Of a stretch of 64,000 bases of DNA, positions 18,864 through 28,538 are shown in pieces. Position 1 is the first letter of the stretch. The number at the start of each line of letters is the position of its first letter. The stretch is from positions 1,575,001 to 1,639,000 of the forward strand of contig NZ_CP036266.1 of assembly GCF_007744075.1 (NCBI RefSeq). Reading direction: 5' to 3'. The stretch is from Gimesia chilikensis (GTDB lineage: Bacteria; Planctomycetota; Planctomycetia; Planctomycetales; Planctomycetaceae). The notes under the pieces were generated by a model. The model was given only the letters and a program-made list of their open reading frames with translations. It had not been told where the DNA came from and did not search any database. A program made the position numbers and the translations under genes.

Positions 18864-20138
18864 ATGAGTAGTACGACCGAATTAGACCTGGCGCAATACA
18901 CAGAACAACTGGCTCAGCAGGCCCGCGCTGCGTCGCGTAAACTGGTTTCCGCTAATGGGAACCAGAAAAATGCCTGGCTCCGCCGGATGACCGAACTGAT
19001 TCGGGAACGGACTCCTGATTTACTGGCTGCGAACGAACGCGATATCGAGCAGGCTCCCGAATATGGTTTGTCGGAAGCGTCGATCGACCGTCTGCGATTG
19101 ACCGCAGCGCGGCTCGAGGGCATCATCACGGCGCTGGAAGAGATCATGGCTTTACCTAATCCGGTTGGCGAAGTGATTGACAGTAACATGCGTCCCAACG
19201 GGCTGCTGGTGACCCGGGTGCGGGTGCCTCTGGGCGTGGTGTTCTTCATTTATGAGTCGCGTCCGAACGTGACCATCGATGCGGCCGCATTATGCGTGAA
19301 GAGCGGCAACGCGGTGATCTTACGCGGCGGAAAAGAAGCCTTTCACAGCAATATGGCCTTTTATCAGCTACTGCAGGAAGGGCTCCGCGACGTGGGGCTG
19401 CCTGAGCAGGCCGTCCAACTGGTGGAGACCACCGATCGCGAAGCGGTGGGGCATTTTCTGAAGTTGAACAAATACATTGATGTGACCATTCCCCGTGGCG
19501 GTAAGGGGCTGATCGAGCGTGTGGCCCGTGATGCCACGATGCCTGTGATCAAGCATTTCGACGGGATCTGCCACGTCTACCTCGATAAGACGGCAGATCC
19601 GGAACTGTCAAAGCGGATTACAGTCAACAGTAAGTGTCAACGGCCCGGTGTGTGTAATGCCGCCGAGTGCCTGCTGGTGCACGCTGACGTCGCAGAGACG
19701 TTATTGCCCGAAGTCGCGAAAGCGCTGCTGGATGCAGGGGTTGAGCTGCGGTGTTGCCCCCGTTCTCTGGAACTGGTGGGAACCGGGGTGCCTGCGACCG
19801 AGGAAGATTATGGCACCGAGTACGGGGCGAAGATCCTGTCGGTTAAGGTCGTTGAGGATATGGATGCTGCGATTGAGCACATTCATCAGTACGGTTCGGG
19901 ACATACCGAATCCATCATTACGACCGAACTGGCGGCAGCAGAGAAGTTCACGACCGAGGTTGATTCTGCGGCTGTGATCGTGAATGCCAGCACGCGTTTC
20001 AATGATGGTGGCGAGTTCGGCCTGGGAGCGGAGATCGGCATCAGTACAGACAAATTTCATGCACGGGGCCCCTGTGGGCTCAACGAATTGACGAGTTATA
20101 AATACGTGGCCCACGGAGCAGGGCAGATCAGAGAATAG
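18864..20138 (+). CDS. proA: Glutamate-5-semialdehyde dehydrogenase (gamma-glutamyl phosphate reductase)
   Basis: The second enzyme of proline synthesis, reducing gamma-glutamyl phosphate with NADPH in the cytosol. The 424 residues match ProA. Characteristic segments: [41 protein letters not shown], and the catalytic Cys in [10 protein letters not shown] (about Cys264), followed by [13 protein letters not shown] and [17 protein letters not shown] 18864 gives the normal N-terminus; an in-frame GTG at 18822 has no ribosome site. No proB is in the window. Together with putA at 52.5-55.5 kb, synthesis and degradation of proline are both encoded here. Confidence 0.96.
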   Translation: MSSTTELDLAQYTEQLAQQARAASRKLVSANGNQKNAWLRRMTELIRERTPDLLAANERDIEQAPEYGLSEASIDRLRLTAARLEGIITALEEIMALPNPVGEVIDSNMRPNGLLVTRVRVPLGVVFFIYESRPNVTIDAAALCVKSGNAVILRGGKEAFHSNMAFYQLLQEGLRDVGLPEQAVQLVETTDREAVGHFLKLNKYIDVTIPRGGKGLIERVARDATMPVIKHFDGICHVYLDKTADPELSKRITVNSKCQRPGVCNAAECLLVHADVAETLLPEVAKALLDAGVELRCCPRSLELVGTGVPATEEDYGTEYGAKILSVKVVEDMDAAIEHIHQYGSGHTESIITTELAAAEKFTTEVDSAAVIVNASTRFNDGGEFGLGAEIGISTDKFHARGPCGLNELTSYKYVAHGAGQIRE

Positions 20139-20213
20139 AGGGGAAACAAGTTTTTGCGACCCGGCCGGTGAGCCTCATATCCCGGCGGGCTGTGAATTAC
20201 AGGGAGGCCAGGG

Positions 20214-21263
20214 ATGGCAGACGTACTCAGTCAAAATGAAGTGGAATCGTTGTTATCGGCGCTGGATCCATCTGCCGGCTCTTCCGGTGGAGGGAGTCGA
20301 CCGGCGGCCCGGAATACCGATTTCAATTCCCAGATCAGCATCTACGACTTCAAACGCCCGGAACGCGTCAGTAAAGAGCAGATGCGGGCGTTTCGCGCTT
20401 TGCATGAAAGCTTCAGCCGGGAGTTCGGGGCGGCACTCAGCGGGATGCTGCGGTCGATTATTGAAGTCAAACTGATCAGCGTGGACCAGCTGACGTATTC
20501 TGAATTCGTCTTCAGTCTGGAAAACCCGACCTGCTTCAACCTGCTCGAATCCGAGACTCTGGACGGGCATATTATTCTGGATATCAGCCCTTCGATTATC
20601 TTCCCGATCATCGACCGGCTGCTGGGAGGGGATGGCCACACCCACGGTGCCTACCCCAACCGGGCTCTTACCGAAATCGAAATCCGCCTGGTGTCGCGTA
20701 TTACCGGCCTGGCGATTGAGGGGATCGAATCTGCCTGGAGTAACCTCTGCGACTGGAAGCTGCGGGTTTCCCAGGTGGAAAGCAATCCTCAGCTGGTTCA
20801 GATCGTGCCCCCGAACGAAGTGATCGTGCTGATCTCTTTCGAAGTGACGATGGGGGAGACCCGGGGCATTATCAACCTCTGTATTCCCTTCAATACAATT
20901 GAGCCGCTGTCGAACAAGCTGACTTCAGATACCTGGTCGGCTTATAAGAAGAAAACGCCTGACATGCGTCAGCAGTTGAATCTGGAAGCGAGTGTCTCCA
21001 AGTCCAAGATCGAGATGAAGGTAGAGCTGGATCACAGTCGGCTGACTGCGGGTGAGGTGATGAATCTGGCGGTCGGTGACGTAATCATGTGTAACAAGGG
21101 GAGTGCCCAGAGCCTGACGGTGGAAATTGAAGGGGCGCCGGTCTTCACGGCTTATCCGGGTGTTTATAAGGGGCATAAGGCGATCAGCATTGAAAAAATG
21201 CTGGCGGTACCCAAAGATATCATCGAGCAGCGGATCAAGCAGGCGGAAGCAGGCCAGGCCTGA
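20214..21263 (+). CDS. fliM: Flagellar motor switch protein FliM
   Basis: A cytoplasmic C-ring protein that receives CheY-P and sets rotation direction. The 349-residue sequence starts with the CheY-binding-like peptide [13 protein letters not shown] and a Gly/Ser linker. The middle domain follows ([30 protein letters not shown]), then the C-terminal SpoA domain ([14 protein letters not shown]). The length is normal. GGGAGG lies nine bases before the ATG. It follows proA by 75 bp and no other flagellar gene is in the window, so the flagellar genes of this organism must be dispersed. Confidence 0.95.
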   Translation: MADVLSQNEVESLLSALDPSAGSSGGGSRPAARNTDFNSQISIYDFKRPERVSKEQMRAFRALHESFSREFGAALSGMLRSIIEVKLISVDQLTYSEFVFSLENPTCFNLLESETLDGHIILDISPSIIFPIIDRLLGGDGHTHGAYPNRALTEIEIRLVSRITGLAIEGIESAWSNLCDWKLRVSQVESNPQLVQIVPPNEVIVLISFEVTMGETRGIINLCIPFNTIEPLSNKLTSDTWSAYKKKTPDMRQQLNLEASVSKSKIEMKVELDHSRLTAGEVMNLAVGDVIMCNKGSAQSLTVEIEGAPVFTAYPGVYKGHKAISIEKMLAVPKDIIEQRIKQAEAGQA

Positions 21264-21673
21264 CGCGGGTGAATACGCTGGCGATGTGGTCGCATGTTTA
21301 CATTTTCCTGGTTGAGCCACTGCTGAATGACCTGCAGCGGGAGTCATCGCCCGCGAGATTGAAGGATTCCGAGCGTTCACGTCGACTGGAGAACGCGAGT
21401 TTTCGGGAAATCGGTTTTTTTCTCTGCAGGAATACGGAATTTACTCCCGTTTCGGTGGAAAACCAGAGGGGAGGCTGATTATACTGCCCGATCAATCTAC
21501 AGCGCTACCGTTGTGGTTTCTGTTTTTATGAACAGTATTCTTTGCTGTTGACCGGGTGAAATCTGGTCCGGTAAAGAGATATATAGATAGTGTCATTCAG
21601 GACTTACGCTTTGAAACTCTGTTGTGTCAGAGAGCCGGCGAAGGCTGAAGTCATTTACGAAGATTGAAGAACA
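21264..21673. other. Intergenic region upstream of rpmI-rplT
   Basis: This 410-bp stretch has no credible gene. It probably contains the rpmI-rplT promoter and leader, including TATATAGATA at about 21580. The position usually held by infC in other bacteria is empty, so translation-factor IF-3 is encoded elsewhere. GCGGG/CCCGC at about 21339-21356 is a small hairpin. Confidence 0.4.
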
Positions 21674-21874
21674 ATGCCCAAGCAAAAGACTCACAAAGGA
21701 TTGAAGAAGCGTTTTAAGATTACCGCTTCAGGAAAAGCCAAGCACCGCAAAGCATTTCGGGGCCACATTCTGAGCAAGAAGAGCCCCAAGCGGAAAATCG
21801 GTCTGCGTAGCGATGGCGTCGTGACCGGAACGGAAGCGAAGCTGATCGTGGAAGCCCTGCGTCCCGGTTCTTAA
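21674..21874 (+). CDS. rpmI: 50S ribosomal protein L35
   Basis: A 66-residue basic large-subunit protein. The N-terminus [14 protein letters not shown] and the middle [22 protein letters not shown] are diagnostic. The rplT gene follows 83 bp downstream, the standard pair. Confidence 0.97.
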   Translation: MPKQKTHKGLKKRFKITASGKAKHRKAFRGHILSKKSPKRKIGLRSDGVVTGTEAKLIVEALRPGS

Positions 21875-21957
21875 ACCGTTCCCGATTCCCCTGACGACGG
21901 CACGCGGGGAAACGATCCTGACAGAATCCAGATTACACATTCAGTTGGAAAGTAATA

Positions 21958-22314
21958 ATGCGAGTTAGCAAAGGTTCAGCTCGACGTCGAGCCAAGAAAA
22001 GACTGTTTAAAGAAGCCCGTGGTAATTACGGTGGCCGCAGCAAATTGTTGCGTACCGTAAAAGAAACAATCATTCGGTCTCGTGCTTACGCCTACCGTGA
22101 CCGTCGGGTTCGCAAACGTGAATTCCGCGCTCTGTGGATTACCCGTATTACCGCTGCCTGTCGTGCACGGGGTACGAACTATTCTCAGTTCATTAATGGT
22201 CTGTCCAAAGCGGGCATCACGCTGAACCGGAAGTCTCTCAGCGAGCTGGCGATTTCTCAGCCTCAGATCTTCGATGAGATCGTCAAAGCAGCACAGGCAG
22301 CTCTGGCAGCATAA
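21958..22314 (+). CDS. rplT: 50S ribosomal protein L20
   Basis: A 118-residue rRNA-binding assembly protein. It has the classic basic N-terminal extension ([21 protein letters not shown]) leading to [25 protein letters not shown] and the C-terminal globular part [19 protein letters not shown]. It is co-transcribed with rpmI and followed by a strong hairpin at 22347-22375. Confidence 0.98.
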   Translation: MRVSKGSARRRAKKRLFKEARGNYGGRSKLLRTVKETIIRSRAYAYRDRRVRKREFRALWITRITAACRARGTNYSQFINGLSKAGITLNRKSLSELAISQPQIFDEIVKAAQAALAA

Positions 22315-22346
22315 TCTGCCTTTTCTGCTGAAATAAGCCAAATTCC

Positions 22347-22379
22347 AGCCGGATCTGTTTTTAACAGGTCCGGCTGTTT
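22347..22379 (+). terminator. Rho-independent terminator of rpmI-rplT
   Basis: A 13-bp stem (22347-22359 with 22363-22375, one G-T wobble) and a 3-base loop, followed by GTTTG. It lies 32 bp after the rplT stop. Confidence 0.7.
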
Positions 22380-22519
22380 GCGTTGGTACCTGGCTGTGGG
22401 GAGAGCGAAAATTGCCATACGCAAAACGGGACGGATCTGGTAAATTCAGTCATCGTTCCCGCCTGTGGGCTTAGACAGGCCTGGGTTTCTCGTTTTGATC
22501 CGCAGGGAGGCAGGAGAGT

Positions 22520-22966
22520 ATGACTCACTTAAAGCGAGTATCGTACCGACCGCAGCAGCTCCGAAGATTGCTGCTGGCGTGGATGCTGGGCGTGTCGTGC
22601 GTCTGTCTCCTGAATGCCTGCACTGGCGTGCGTCGCGTGGTACCTGCCCCGCTGGTGTTTGAAGAGCAGTCGCAGAAGATCCTGGCGATCGCTCCTTTGG
22701 GTACGCCGAAAGCCGAGGCGATTCAAAAGCTGACGGACGCCGGCATCAGTGGAGAATTTGCTTCCAGTCCGTCCATCTATTACTGCGATCTGTGGGAGCA
22801 GGAGAACGGCAACCGCTGGCACATGAATGTCGCGTTGCTGTTCAATGAGCAGGGCGAGCTGTATAAGACGCGGCCCGCTCAGGCGGATGTCACCTGGCAG
22901 AGTGCGGAAGAGGCGGCTGAGAGTGAGCAGGCTGTCGGACAGGCGACGGAACAGGTGCTCCAGTGA
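22520..22966 (+). CDS. Small lipoprotein of unknown function
   Basis: A 148-residue protein with a basic N-terminus, a hydrophobic stretch (LLLAWMLGVSCVCLL) and a lipobox LNAC that gives lipidated Cys34. The mature part (about 115 residues) has WEQENGNRWHMNVALLFNEQGELYKTRPAQ, reminiscent of small SmpA/OmlA-like beta sandwiches: the SLGTPKAEAIQKL-like segment PLGTPKAEAIQKLTDAGI resembles the helical start of that fold (inference). GGAGGCAGGAGAG precedes the ATG. It is convergent with the zinc-ribbon gene, ten bases apart. Confidence 0.75.
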   Translation: MTHLKRVSYRPQQLRRLLLAWMLGVSCVCLLNACTGVRRVVPAPLVFEEQSQKILAIAPLGTPKAEAIQKLTDAGISGEFASSPSIYYCDLWEQENGNRWHMNVALLFNEQGELYKTRPAQADVTWQSAEEAAESEQAVGQATEQVLQ

Positions 22967-22976
22967 GCCTGAGGCT

Positions 22977-23426
22977 TCAACTGTCGACCGGGTCGGCGGG
23001 TTTTTCCAGCAGCTGAATATGGCCCTTGCAGAACTTGCAGGCGGCGACAGAACCCAGGTACTTGCGGGCGATGCGCAGCTCTTCTTTGCAGTGTGGGCAC
23101 TTCGTGTAGAACGCGGAAGCGACATGGCTGCGGGATTCGTCCGGGAGCTGGATTGTGGACTGACAGAAGTTGCAGCTGACCTGTTTGCCCAGGTACTTTT
23201 TGTGGACCCGGAGTTCTTTGCTACAGTCGGGGCACTGGAAGTAGAAGCCGATCGGAAAGGCGTCAATGCGGACAGCGAGTTCCTTGAGCGGGTGAAAGGC
23301 GGGGATCTCGACGGTGTCGTGTTCGAGGTCTTCATTCAGCAGCTCACGGCAGGTCTGGCAGTGAACGAGGTTCGCAGGCATGTCCTCCCCACAGCGTGGA
23401 CAGGGGCCGCCGGGCCAAGCGGGCAT
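22977..23426 (-). CDS. Triple zinc-ribbon protein
   Basis: A 149-residue protein with six CxxC pairs: Cys9/12 and 23/26 in the N-terminal ribbon (CPRCGEDM, CQTCREL), then CPDC/CNFC and CPHC/CKFC in two homologous repeats. The repeats share KELRVHKKYLGKQVSC and EELRIARKYLGSVAAC, an obvious duplication. Three bound zinc ions are expected. No enzymatic domain is present; a nucleic-acid or protein binding role is inferred. The gene stands alone on the minus strand between a lipoprotein gene and a propeller gene. Confidence 0.85.
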   Translation of the reverse strand: MPAWPGGPCPRCGEDMPANLVHCQTCRELLNEDLEHDTVEIPAFHPLKELAVRIDAFPIGFYFQCPDCSKELRVHKKYLGKQVSCNFCQSTIQLPDESRSHVASAFYTKCPHCKEELRIARKYLGSVAACKFCKGHIQLLEKPADPVDS

Positions 23427-23521
23427 GGTCAGTCCTTCTTTATCAAAATTTCAATTAGAGTCACTGACAGATTTGAGATGGCCCGGTATCTCGTCTGGAG
23501 AGTCTGTCAAAAGGAAATGGA

Positions 23522-23550
23522 ACGGGCTTCCAGAGAACGCGGAAGCCCGT
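23522..23550 (-). terminator. Hairpin terminator downstream of the PQQ-propeller gene
   Basis: ACGGGCTTCC (23522-23531) pairs perfectly with GGAAGCCCGT (23541-23550). On the minus strand it lies about 85 bp after the propeller gene stop, followed by TCCATTT. It is located before the zinc-ribbon gene start. Confidence 0.5.
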
Positions 23551-23633
23551 CATACCGTTGTAGCTGAATTATAACAGAACCCGTGATTGATATGAATCAG
23601 TTTTTTCTAATTCTGTATCCATCACGCCTGTGC

Positions 23634-24899
23634 TTACTTTTGGGCTTCGAGGCAGTAGAGGTTCTTGAAGGTTCGCAGGAACATGCGTCCGTTGGCGACG
23701 ACCACGGTAGCGTGGCTCTGATCTCCGAGCTTGATTTTTTCGTAAGCTTTGAAGTTGGGAGAGGCGTCGACCATGGCGACTTCGCCATTTTCGTCGATGC
23801 AATACAGGACGCCGTTAATGCAGACGGGGGAGCTGCTGTAGTCGCCAGCGATACGTTCGGTCCAGACGTTCTTCTGGGTGGCGAGATCAACACAGCTGAT
23901 CACGCCGGCATCGCCCCAGAGGTAGAGGTGTCCTTCATAGACAACGGGGGTCGGCACATAAGGCAGCTTGGTGGACCGTTCGTATTTGATGTGGGTTTCC
24001 TTGATGTTTCCTGACCCGGTGGGATCGACGCCGTAGAGCAGCTTGCCGCGACCTCCGCCGCCACAGGTGGCGAAAATGAGTCCTTCGCCGTAGACGGGTG
24101 AGGAGACGGTTCGCATCGGAAATTCGCCGGTAGTCCAGTTGACTTTACCGTTTTCCGGGTTGAGGCTGCTGATACCGGTGGCCCCACTGACGCAGATCAG
24201 CTGTGGTCCGGTGTTGGGGTGTTCGATGATAATTGGAGTGGCGTAAGAGGTTCTCCGGACGGCCCGGTCGGCTTTCCAGACGATTTCTCCGTTGAGCTTG
24301 TTGAAGGCAGTGACCGAGCTGGGCCCCTGCTGATCGTTGGTGGCGATGACCAGGTTCTTGTAGATCATGGGAGAGCTACCGTGACCGTGCTGGCTGGTGA
24401 AGGAGCCCAGGTCGCGTTCCCAGATCTTGTTGCCTTTGAAGTCGTAGCAGATGAGCATGTAAGATTCTTCGTCGGCGAATTCGACGTAGACGTGCTCGCC
24501 GTCAGTGGCCGGCGTGCTGGAGGCCCAACTGCCTTTGCGGTGCTTGTGGCTCTTTTTCAGTTTGGTTTCCCGCTTCCACTTTTCTTCCCCGGTTTTGGGA
24601 TCGAGGCAGAACAGGTAGCGTGTTTCGCCTTCACCCAGGGCGGCGGTGACGAACAGGTTGTCTCCCCAGATGGAGGGAGAGGAGTGTCCGAGGCCCGGGA
24701 GTTCTTTGTGCCAGGCGTAGTCCTTTTCGGTCCAGCTTTGGGGGAAGCCCTTCTCGCTGGAGAGGCCAGATCCGTCAATCCCCCGGAAACGAGGCCAGTT
24801 TTCGGCCTGAATGGAGGAAAACGCCAGCAGGCAGAAGCAGAGGGCTGCTGTGAACTTCAGGGCAGGAGAGAACGCACGGGAAGGCAGTAAATCTTTCAT
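23634..24899 (-). CDS. Secreted PQQ-binding-like beta-propeller protein (BamB-like fold)
   Basis: A 421-residue protein with a signal peptide (ALCFCLLAFSSIQA) and WPRFRGIDGSGLS, the typical start of planctomycete PQQ-propellers. The propeller blades are marked by repeats such as LDPKTGEEKWKRE, YDFKGNKIWERD, FNKLNGEIVWKA and LNPENGKVNW. Eight blades in a periplasmic BamB-like fold are expected. A PQQ enzyme role is unlikely since dehydrogenase motifs are absent; ligand or partner is unknown. It starts at ATG 24899 and is divergent from the sigma-54 activator. Confidence 0.88.
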   Translation of the reverse strand: MKDLLPSRAFSPALKFTAALCFCLLAFSSIQAENWPRFRGIDGSGLSSEKGFPQSWTEKDYAWHKELPGLGHSSPSIWGDNLFVTAALGEGETRYLFCLDPKTGEEKWKRETKLKKSHKHRKGSWASSTPATDGEHVYVEFADEESYMLICYDFKGNKIWERDLGSFTSQHGHGSSPMIYKNLVIATNDQQGPSSVTAFNKLNGEIVWKADRAVRRTSYATPIIIEHPNTGPQLICVSGATGISSLNPENGKVNWTTGEFPMRTVSSPVYGEGLIFATCGGGGRGKLLYGVDPTGSGNIKETHIKYERSTKLPYVPTPVVYEGHLYLWGDAGVISCVDLATQKNVWTERIAGDYSSSPVCINGVLYCIDENGEVAMVDASPNFKAYEKIKLGDQSHATVVVANGRMFLRTFKNLYCLEAQK

Positions 24900-25137
24900 G
24901 GGAGATTCTCTATATGCGGAATTACAGGCAGGATGTTATTGAGATTTCACAGGATTAGCTTGACGAATTTTATGTTCTGGTGCAAGTTAATTGAATATAA
25001 TATTTGATAGGGCTATCGTAAGTAAACAGGGCGTACGGGTTTCGGCAATGTTTGCGAAACGCATGCCTGTCAGTTCTTTCATGAGGCATCAGGTGCACGG
25101 GCCGGAGGTCTGTGTGTTCTTTCCTGCGTAATTATCT

Positions 25138-27171
25138 ATGCATAATTCTGAAAAACAAAATTCCAAGACTGCCTCAACGGTGGCCTACCTGATCGTGCAG
25201 GAAGTGGACGAACGGGGCAAGGTCTACCGTCTGGTGGACCGCCAGGTGACGACCATCGGGCGTGCTCCGACCAATCGAATCGTACTGGACGACGAAGTCT
25301 GCAGCCGCAGCCACTGTGAGATCTTCTACAGCGATGGTGGCTGGTACATTCGCGATCTGGGCAGCCGTAACGGCACATTGGTGCAGGGCCTCGCGATTTC
25401 GCAGGACCATCGACTGCAGGAAGGGGATGTGGTTGAGATCGGTGACAGCGAGGCGATCTTCACCTTCGATGTCTCGCGATTCTCTGCGCGTCCGACTTCG
25501 GACGGTTCGAGTGCGGTGATCGACAGCGAGACGATGGGAGTCGGGCAGCAGTCGAGTTGGGATGAGCTGAATATGCCCGAGATTGTTCAGCGCAAAAGCC
25601 ACACCCGGTTTCACACGCCGCCCCCCGCGTCACAGATCGATCGAGATCGTGCCAGCCGGGAACTGGGGCGTCTGTATCGACTGGCCCTGGAGATGGGGAA
25701 TGCCCAGTCCGAACAGGAGCTGTGCCAGATCGTGCTGAACGGCCTGTTTGAAGGAACGAGTGCCGACATTGGTGCGATTCTGAACCTCGATCCGAGTAAA
25801 AGCCTGCCCCGCAAGCCGGAAAATCTGAGGGTGATCGCCTTTCAGTCCGTGGATGAGCTGCCTTATCGAAAGCCGTCCGACTACCTTTCCAAGATGGTCT
25901 TCGACGAGGGGGATGCGCTGCTGGCGCACAACATCGCCGACGACAGCAAGCTCTCGACACGCGACAGCCTGGGGAAGATTCATGCCCAGAGCGTGATCTG
26001 TGCTCCGCTGCGTAACAAGAACGGAGTGTCGGGGCTGATCCACCTCTATTCGACCAACCCGGATAATCCACTGGATTCAGAGGATCTGGAATTCACGCTG
26101 GCGCTCGCCGATCAGCTGGCGGTATCACTGCAGAACCTGAGTGAGAAACTGCAGCTCTCAGACGGTCTGGCTCGGATGGAGGGGGAGAACAAGGCACTCC
26201 GCGAACAGCTGGAACTGGAGAGCGAGCTGGTGGGGCAGAGCCCGAGCATGGTGGCGTTGAAGGAACAGATTCTCCGCATCGCCCCGACGGATGCGAGCGT
26301 ATTGATCCGGGGGGAGAGTGGGGTCGGGAAAGAACTGGTGGCCCGGGCGATCCACTTCAACAGTCATCGGAAGAAGCAGCCGTTCGTCTGTATGAACTGT
26401 GCGGCGTTAAGTGAGGGGCTGCTGGAGAGCGAACTGTTCGGCCACGAGAAAGGGGCCTTCACCGGTGCGACGAGTCAGAAGCCCGGGAAATTCGAACAGG
26501 CGCACCGCGGGTCGCTGTTTCTGGATGAAGTCGGGGAGATGTCCCTGGCGGTCCAGGCGAAGTTTCTGCGCGTGCTGGAAGGACACTCCTTCGAGCGGGT
26601 CGGGGGGAGTGCCTCGATTGACGTGGATGTCCGTGTCGTGGCGGCGACGAACCGCGATATGGAGAAGGCGGTTGCCAAGGGGACGTTTCGGCAGGACCTG
26701 TATTTCCGGCTGCATGTGGTAGAGGTGAGTGTTGATCCGTTGCGGGTGCGTGCGGATGATATTCTGTTGCTGGCGAACTACTTCCTGAACCGGTTCGTGA
26801 CTAAAACGGGGCGACCAATACGCGGGTTCACTGACCAGGCCGAGGCTCTGCTGGAATCGTATCACTGGCCGGGCAATGTCCGCGAACTGCAGAATACGAT
26901 CGAGCGGGCTTTTATCCTGTGTACGAGTGATGTGGTGGATGCGGAGGACATTCAGCTCTCCGCGGTGGGGATGGAGAGTGATCCTCAAAGTGTGCTGCCG
27001 GCTGTGCACAGAGGCTTCCGGGAGATCTCTCTGGAAGAGGTGGAGCAGGAACATATCCTGTCGGTGTTAAATAACACCAACTGGAACAAGTCCCGATCCG
27101 CTCAGATCCTCGGTATTGAGCGGTCGACTCTGGATCGTAAGTTGAAGCGATATGGTATCAGCCGGCCCTGA
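25138..27171 (+). CDS. Sigma-54-dependent transcriptional activator with FHA and GAF domains
   Basis: A 677-residue enhancer-binding protein. Domain order: FHA (about 15-105, with [17 protein letters not shown] and LGSRNGT), GAF (about 180-335), AAA+ sigma-54 interaction (about 365-600, Walker A GESGVGKE near 390, the sigma-54 loop GAFTGA near 438, Walker B-like LFLDEVGEM) and a Fis-type helix-turn-helix (about 640-675, [22 protein letters not shown]). FHA binding of phosphothreonine suggests control by a Ser/Thr kinase, common in planctomycetes; the GAF ligand is unknown. No -24/-12 promoter was recognised nearby, so its regulon is not visible. ATG 25138 lacks a strong ribosome site but begins the conserved region. 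Confidence 0.94.
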   Translation: MHNSEKQNSKTASTVAYLIVQEVDERGKVYRLVDRQVTTIGRAPTNRIVLDDEVCSRSHCEIFYSDGGWYIRDLGSRNGTLVQGLAISQDHRLQEGDVVEIGDSEAIFTFDVSRFSARPTSDGSSAVIDSETMGVGQQSSWDELNMPEIVQRKSHTRFHTPPPASQIDRDRASRELGRLYRLALEMGNAQSEQELCQIVLNGLFEGTSADIGAILNLDPSKSLPRKPENLRVIAFQSVDELPYRKPSDYLSKMVFDEGDALLAHNIADDSKLSTRDSLGKIHAQSVICAPLRNKNGVSGLIHLYSTNPDNPLDSEDLEFTLALADQLAVSLQNLSEKLQLSDGLARMEGENKALREQLELESELVGQSPSMVALKEQILRIAPTDASVLIRGESGVGKELVARAIHFNSHRKKQPFVCMNCAALSEGLLESELFGHEKGAFTGATSQKPGKFEQAHRGSLFLDEVGEMSLAVQAKFLRVLEGHSFERVGGSASIDVDVRVVAATNRDMEKAVAKGTFRQDLYFRLHVVEVSVDPLRVRADDILLLANYFLNRFVTKTGRPIRGFTDQAEALLESYHWPGNVRELQNTIERAFILCTSDVVDAEDIQLSAVGMESDPQSVLPAVHRGFREISLEEVEQEHILSVLNNTNWNKSRSAQILGIERSTLDRKLKRYGISRP

Positions 27172-27685
27172 GCGGGCTCTGAGGGGCTCTCAGGTGGGAT
27201 CTGGTGAGCCAGGGCCCGGTTTTGAGTGATCGAAAAAATCAACATCGATCGGCTGCTGATCGGCAGGAATTGCCAGCGTTGGGAGACTTGGGTCTATGGG
27301 CGATTCGATTTCAGAGTAGTTTGCAAAAATGTCAAAAATCTTGTTGACATTTTAGCATAAAAACTCAAGAATTGTCCTGTAAACAGGGGATATCAATTGG
27401 GTGTCCTCTCTTGCGGCGCCTAGCTGCAACCTTGAACTTTCGGGATGTTTTTTCAACACCAGAACTAGAAGAGTTTCCCGCCTGATAAAAACTTCCCACA
27501 CCCTTGGAGGGTGTTGCTTTCAATCTCCCAAATAACGCAATGGAAGCGTACGCTACGAGCGATTGAATTTCTCGGTTTGGTAGAGATGACTGAATTTTAT
27601 TGTTCCACGTAGAGGGTTTGTCTGCTCATATGGTATGGGCTGAAAGCCTGGGCTTATTAATTGTTGTTGGAGAAAGAAGAAGAGA
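27172..27685. other. Long untranslated leader region before the small acidic gene
   Basis: This 514-bp stretch has no gene. It contains a candidate promoter with an overlapping 10-bp inverted repeat (27326-27372) and a hairpin, ACACCCT/AGGGTGT at 27498-27514, in the presumed 300-nt leader of the gene at 27686. Confidence 0.5.
27326..27372 (+). promoter_or_regulatory. Candidate sigma-70-type promoter overlapped by a 10-bp inverted repeat
   Basis: A perfect TTGACA (27344-27349) is separated by 17 bp from AAGAAT (27367-27372). The -35 box is also the right arm of an inverted repeat: AAAATGTCAA (27326-27335) and TTGACATTTT (27344-27353) with an 8-base spacer. A repressor bound there would block the promoter. 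The predicted transcript has about 300 nt of leader before the acidic protein gene. Confidence 0.4.
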
Positions 27686-28015
27686 ATGTCGGCATTTTTG
27701 ATGGGTACAGATGACGTTGAGAATCTTTCATACGAACTTGAAGATGATCAGTCACTGGTCAGCTACGAAGATGGTGATTACCAGGATGAGTTCTCGGAAG
27801 ATGGCTACGAGCCTAATTTTGATGCTCTGTTTGGTGAAGAAGAGTACCGTCAAATGGGCATCAACCCGGACGAAGCTACTCAGGCCAAACCTGGATCAGA
27901 ACAGAAAGTTCTGATGCTTGCCGCTCGCTATGCTGCTGGCCTGCCTCTCTGGAATCACAGTGATTGCTATGATCACGGACCAGGGGAAAACCTGCTGCAG
28001 GGTCTGCTTGCTTAA
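27686..28015 (+). CDS. Small acidic protein of unknown function
   Basis: A 109-residue protein. The first 70 residues are extremely rich in Asp and Glu (GTDDVENLSYELEDDQ, EDGDYQDEFSEDGYE). The last 40 look like a compact conserved tail (KVLMLAARYAAGLPLWNH, CYDHGPGENLLQGLLA). The composition and the two-part structure suggest a real conserved protein, perhaps one that binds a basic partner, but I do not recognise a family. AGAAGAG before the ATG is a modest ribosome site. It has its own promoter candidate and terminator, so it is monocistronic. Confidence 0.65.
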   Translation: MSAFLMGTDDVENLSYELEDDQSLVSYEDGDYQDEFSEDGYEPNFDALFGEEEYRQMGINPDEATQAKPGSEQKVLMLAARYAAGLPLWNHSDCYDHGPGENLLQGLLA

Positions 28016-28059
28016 AGCGATCGATCTGTTCAGTCAACAGATCGTGATATTTACATAGA

Positions 28060-28093
28060 AAAGGGCCTTCAGAACTTTCTGAAGGCCCTTTCT
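28060..28093 (+). terminator. Rho-independent terminator of the small acidic gene
   Basis: AAAGGGCCTTCAGAA and TTCTGAAGGCCCTTT form a perfect stem of up to 15 bp with a tight loop, starting about 45 bp after the stop, followed by TTTCTCT. Confidence 0.8.
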
Positions 28094-28193
28094 CTGCGCC
28101 TGGAGGTCGCTCCTGAACCTCTGTGGCTGTAATTTCGTTTCGAAAACATCCGGTATAGATTGCCGGGTTTTTGCAGACAGTCTGAGTTCCTGC

Positions 28194-28222
28194 TTGGAAT
28201 TGGATCTTTGGTCTGCTATCAT
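28194..28222 (+). promoter_or_regulatory. Candidate promoter for DUF1559/lipoprotein pair
   Basis: TTGGAA (28194-28199) and TATCAT (28217-28222) are 17 bp apart. The -10 box matches the consensus at 5 of 6 positions. It would give a leader of about 310 nt before the gene at 28539. Confidence 0.35.
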
Positions 28223-28538
28223 CGACTAGTGAACACTGCTTTCGAGATGGAAGTGTCGTGTTCGCATTCCGTGCTCTCCCTTCGCTACGAAACCCGTGGT
28301 GAACCTGCCTGAGAGTCTCCTGCTGAAACGTACCTGCCTGAGAAGACTTACCTGTAAACATCCAACCTGATTTTTCATACCGTAGCTGAACCCGGCTTAC
28401 GTAACCCGCATTTAAATTTGTGCTGTTCACTCATCCAGAGAGGCTGCAGACCACGGTCTGCTCAGGGTCGCTTTCCCGCTTCTGCCCGGGTGATTGATGT
28501 TTGTATTTATTGATTTGAACCTGATTCTGGAGTTACCC

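Larger units (their letters stand above)
28016..28538. other. Intergenic region upstream of second DUF1559 gene
   Basis: This 523-bp stretch holds the terminator at 28060-28093, a candidate promoter at 28194-28222 and a 16-bp palindrome (GCAGACC-AC-GGTCTGC) at 28446-28461. The reverse-strand frame across it (to 28430) is a non-coding shadow of the acidic gene and terminator. Confidence 0.5.

Noticed and set aside
27876-28430. Minus-strand open frame over the acidic gene, its terminator and the gap
   Set aside because: It crosses a strong terminator hairpin and overlaps the acidic gene; no recognisable domain or ribosome site.
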